From Tubiluchus corallicola (Eukaryota; Priapulida; Priapulimorpha; Priapulimorphida; Tubiluchidae), in NCBI GenBank assembly GCA_030141605.1, contig JAQGDQ010000568.1, positions 75,001-97,500 on the forward strand: DNA of 22,500 nt. Direction: 5' to 3'. The notes below the pieces were generated by a model. It was not told the DNA's origin. It worked only from the letters and a program-made list of their open reading frames with translations, and made no database searches. This document shows, in pieces, positions 19,587 through 22,500 of this stretch (position 1 is its first letter; each line of letters starts with the position of its first letter). The position numbers and the translations under genes are program-made.

Positions 19587-20466
19587 TCATACTTCTTTAT
19601 CTCTCTCTTCACTGACGTTGTCTCCCACCACCGAAGTCTGATCAGACATGGATGCGACATTACTGGGTGCAGGCTTCTTCAAAATTGGAATTGGACGCGC
19701 CACATCTTGTCTAGACAGATGCGTACCAGCAGCTTCAAATGACATCATCCGGGTAGGACGAGGAATAAGATTGTCTAGACTCGATTCGTTTTCCGTCAGA
19801 TCTATAGACGGAGATTGTAAGGAATCATCATTGTCGTTCTCTTGTCCTTCCCTGGCGGTACCTTCGCTAGTTTCATATTCCTCTTTGATAGTCTCCAGTA
19901 CAGAAAGCTCAGCAGTGTCACTGTCAAAAGAACATCTGTTTGTTCTCAGCATTTGTTGATGCAAATGCTCGCCGCTTACCGACGCAATTTTTTCACCGCT
20001 CGTCACCGCCGCCATTTTTTCACCGGTTTTGTCAAATGGGCTGGGCGTTCGCCGCCATTTCATCATGTCATCCAGCTTCAGCCTCTTTTCCTCCCGGCTT
20101 AACGCAGCTTGCGGAGTGTGAGCGCGCCGCTGGAGTATCGGCGGAGGCACCGCCACGGCACCTCGAGGAAGGGACGCAGTCGACAGGTGACGAGCGTCGT
20201 CCATTTTTACCAACTCGTCGGCGAACGTGACCGATTCTCGTCGAACTCTTCTTACTCCACCAAAAGTGTTGGCACGGGACTCGCGGAACTGTTGATTTTG
20301 AAAAGCATACGACCTGCTTCTGGCTCTCTGTCTGAATCCCTCTTCTGGATGCAACATCAAGTCGACCATGGTGAAAGCGCTCTGCGTAATTCGGATTTTC
20401 TGTAGTTCTCCGGCACTTAATCCCGTTGAGCGAAGAGACAGAATACTACTGCTAGGATCTCCTCTC
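19587..20466 (-). CDS. Terminal coding exon of an unidentified protein (about 292 aa visible)
   Basis: The longest non-repetitive frame in the window, GC-richer than its flanks and ending at TGA (19587-19589). A likely acceptor TTCGCTGTTATAG ends at 20467, so the exon would start at 20466 with a single base completing a split codon (phase 2 intron). An in-frame ATG at 20547-20549 lies in intron-like sequence, so I do not use it. The visible protein starts GDPSSSILSLRSTGLSAGEL and has no signal peptide, membrane segment or recognised domain. The first half is Arg/Ser-rich with an RRES site (possible basophilic-kinase target) before VTFADE. The middle has proline-directed sites (RRTPSPFD). The last 100 residues are acidic (IKEEYETSEG, ENDNDD), then PIPILKKPAPS and a charged end ERDKEV. 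It reads like a disordered cytoplasmic tail or regulatory region. Upstream exons were not found. Confidence 0.75.
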
Positions 20467-20490
20467 CTATAACAGCGAAACATACAATTA
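20467..20490 (-). promoter_or_regulatory. Probable 3' splice site of terminal exon
   Basis: On the minus strand TTGTATGTTTCGCTGTTATAG precedes the exon. It is T-rich with a terminal AG, and the coding character begins right after it. No alternative AG nearby fits the frame better. Confidence 0.6.
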
Positions 20491-20621
20491 TAGTCAATTT
20501 TTGACATAGATTCTTGGCCAAAACGGCAAGAAATATAAGACGGTGGCATTGAGACTATGATTGAACGAGGAACGTACTGATATTCGTATATCCCTAAGTT
20601 TTAACGATTTTTTTTACTTAT

Positions 20622-20965
20622 GCGCCTAATCTCGGATTAATGGGCCGTAGTTGTACAAAAATTATTGTCGTATTGATGTTTTTAAATACTCTTTTGCAAA
20701 CAGGGTGATCGATATGTGGAACAGTTTACTGTCGGTGATTGTTAATTCTAACAACTTACGTTCTCTTTCATTTAAACTACTTTGATTTGATTTCAATTCT
20801 ATTTGTAAATTTAATAGAAATAACTAATTAATATGGGCCACCGTAAGTACATTCATGCCTGGTTGCTTTCACCCTTCCTAAAACATTAGCTAATCGTATT
20901 TAATTGTAAGGCTTTATTGTAAATGTACGATTGTATATTTGGATTGAATAAATCTAATCTAATCA
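20622..20965 (+). mobile_element. 5'-truncated L2/CR1-like LINE, 3' end
   Basis: A plus-strand frame from about 20630 to TGA at 20783-20785 encodes the reverse-transcriptase C-terminus: LYKNYCRIDVFKYSFANRV, then IDMWNSLLSVIV. This matches the usual K-CR-D-KFSFSNRV-D-WNSLP block, with an in-frame TAG at 20648 and Pro of WNSLP replaced by Leu. A 3' UTR of about 160 bp ends in GAATAAATCTAATCTAATC, a short pentamer tail. It is a dead copy upstream of, and opposite in strand to, the minus-strand coding exon, so probably intronic if that gene extends to the right. The left edge is approximate. Confidence 0.78.
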
Positions 20966-21535
20966 TATGTGGATTACTATTTGTAAGAGAACAGACAGTG
21001 GAAAAAGTAGTGCGCACACGAAAATGTATTGTTGCGCGTGTTTATTTTTCAGTTTTTAAAAAAAAGTGAGAGCTGAAATTTTGTGGTTTTAGAACTTTGC
21101 GGCAAACGTTAGGCACTTTTTCTTTACTTCAACAGTATAAAGTTGTAGACATTGGCATTCTTTCTTTGATCCTAATTCCTCGTCTCCTTAATGTTTGCAT
21201 TCCTTCGTTCCGTCTTACCTTTTCCCTCTTTTTCTACCGTAGTTCTTTTACTCGTTTCTCTCTCTTTGATAATTTACCTTGTTTCCTTTTCTTCCCCTTC
21301 TAACTTCATGTTTTTCCTGGGTCGGGACGCCAAGTCGTTTAGACTCAGAATTGCAATCATGCAGGTCTTGAGCATTCGACTCTAGCGGCTACGAACGCTA
21401 GAATATTATACTTTACTAGAATAATAACTAAATATTACGTTATTCGTTGTCTGTTTACAACAGTGTGGTAAAGACACGAAAAGAGACTAACTGCTTACAT
21501 GTGTCTATTGTGTACAAGGAATTTATGCAAGTTAA
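20966..21535. other. No gene supported; pyrimidine-rich stretch
   Basis: Bases 21165-21305 are strikingly C/T-rich on the plus strand (TTTCTACCG, TTTTCTTCCCCTTC). Bases 21318-21395 have degenerate tRNA-like boxes (ACGCCAAGTCGTTTAG, CATTCGACTCT) but no cloverleaf. Part of this may be 3' UTR of the minus-strand LINE remnant that ends at 21536. Confidence 0.5.
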
Positions 21536-22010
21536 CTATATATATATATATAAGCGGCTTTTAAATAACTTAATATTTTGCGCAGTTACAAGGGGTGCGC
21601 CATCAACATATACAGGCAATGAATTCCAAATTAGCACAACTCGATTTGAGAAAAAATGACTAAATCATACTTTAGTAGTTCGACGCACGAAAAGCTTCAG
21701 AGAATGATTTTGCCTTGTTCTATTGCAAGACATACCAGTAAAAAATTTCTCAAAATCAACATCAACTTCTCTATGAATAATTTGGTAGCATAAAACTAAA
21801 TCTTTTTGAATGCGTCTCTACTCTAAAGACGCTTAGGATATGGCATGTACATAACATTACATCTATAAAGCAGGCGTCGAGTAAAGCATCGCTGTACGCT
21901 TTCAGTAGGGTCAACATTACCCAATAAAGCTGGATTCCAGACTGGCGAGCAATACTCTACAATAGGTATATTGTAAACTATGAACGATTTTAACAACAAT
22001 ATCTTTTGTC
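21536..22010 (-). pseudogene. Reverse-transcriptase remnant of an L2/CR1-like LINE
   Basis: On the minus strand, 22002 downward encodes a conserved non-LTR reverse-transcriptase block: PIVEYCSPVWNPALLGNVD, then ESVQRCFTRRL. A frameshift near 21835 moves to the second frame, which continues RRIQKDLVLCYQIIH, DFEKFF, NRTRQNHSLKLFVRRT, FFSNRVVLIWNSLP and NIKLFKSRL to a TAG at 21536-21538. At least two stops and one frameshift make it non-functional. The C-terminal codons run into TA repeats at 21538-21553. The order of boxes matches the region after the YADD motif; the YADD part itself is missing. The 3' end of the element was not located. It is related to, but not the same family as, the fragment at 20622. 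Confidence 0.82.
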
Positions 22011-22500
22011 TTTAGGTGTTTCTTTATTCGTCTACTTTTTTCTAGTTCTTGTTTAGTCTCTCTTTCTTTTTTTGAGTTTGGATTATTACGTTCGTTCAGG
22101 TTGATACATAACCTTTTGTTGGAGGGGGGGGGTATAATCGTATGAAAGGTGTGAGCACCAGCGCAGAACAATTTATTATTTTAAAGTATAATTGCTAAAA
22201 CAATAGCTAATGTTAATACTCTCAGAATTTGATGTGGAAGCCTAGTACAGCCTAAGTCTTGAGGGGTGTGATTGGAACAGTGACTCGAAGAACTCAAGAT
22301 TCTTCAACACGTCACGCAAAAGCCTCACAAGCTTATCTGCTGAATACCGATCAATGGCATGTTTTTTTTATAATCGTAGTGCCCACTCTGACTTTCAGCA
22401 AAACTCTTCTGTGTTTGGCGGGGTTGAAGTCCATTGAACTGCCGTTCAGTTCTATCAGAAAAAAATTAATTCCAGTGTTTTCAGGTCGCTCAGATCATAC
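22011..22500. other. No confirmed gene; possible coding relic
   Basis: A G9-like run sits at about 22123-22131. On the minus strand 22361-22242 forms a 39-codon open stretch (RYSADKLVRLLRDVLKNLEF) that looks protein-like and ends at TAG; a second frame upstream (SSMDFNPAKHRRVLLKVRV, about 22450-22390) is also protein-like and separated from it by an A8 run. They may be one broken reading frame of a transposon or host gene continuing beyond the window. No family is recognised. Confidence 0.4.

Noticed and set aside
19648-20405. Several plus-strand frames of 86-103 codons
   Set aside because: Shadows of the minus-strand coding exon in other frames.
20467-20549. In-frame ATG at 20547-20549 as the gene start
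   Set aside because: The added 27 residues come from T-rich, intron-like sequence ending in a good acceptor; coding character starts at 20466.
21318-21395. tRNA-like sequence with degenerate A and B boxes
   Set aside because: The acceptor and anticodon stems do not pair; at most an ancient relic.

Overview
This looks like AT-rich nuclear DNA from an invertebrate animal. The evidence is a eukaryotic tRNA-Leu with internal pol III boxes, a probable terminal coding exon with a splice acceptor and an AATAAA signal, several 5'-truncated non-LTR retrotransposons (LINEs), a tRNA-headed SINE, a multi-copy TTAA-flanked MITE family, and long trinucleotide and pentanucleotide microsatellites. The phylum cannot be fixed from the sequence alone. 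Most of the window is gene-poor and repeat-rich.

Layout. Bases 1-2109 hold two partial MITE copies (A, B), a 17-bp tandem repeat, a diverged local duplication and a weak candidate exon. Bases 2110-8270 are mostly unexplained AT-rich sequence, broken by a GAT/ATG microsatellite (about 4250-4480), a 277-bp (GTA)n tract with a GCA core (5713-5989) and a small GC-rich exon candidate near 8 kb. Bases 8446-12713 are a transposon cluster: a SINE-like remnant, a minus-strand LINE 3' end (8756-9240), MITE copy F, a different minus-strand LINE 3' end (10011-10290), full-length MITE copy C (11328-11968) and a second 3'-tail copy of that other LINE. Bases 13904-14300 pair an inverted repeat with a block-structured pentanucleotide satellite. 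Bases 15731-16016 hold a complete-looking SINE with an (ATT)n tail. A tRNA-Leu(TAG) lies at 16740-16821. MITE copies D and E (17481-18815) face each other as an inverted pair.

The only convincing protein-coding gene is on the minus strand at 19587-20466. It appears to be the last exon (about 292 codons) of an unidentified gene, with a basic, serine-rich first half and an acidic second half. Upstream of that exon lie two further reverse-transcriptase remnants, one on each strand (20622-20965 and 21536-22010). They would be intronic if the gene extends to the right.

The parts do not form an operon-like system. The functional links that can be inferred are parasitic: the SINE and one LINE share a short 3' end, suggesting the LINE machinery could copy the SINE, and the MITEs depend on a transposase that is not encoded here. 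The most notable unnamed element is the roughly 640-670 bp MITE family (six copies), which has TTAA-type ends and, in three copies, the same TGACGTCA palindrome.
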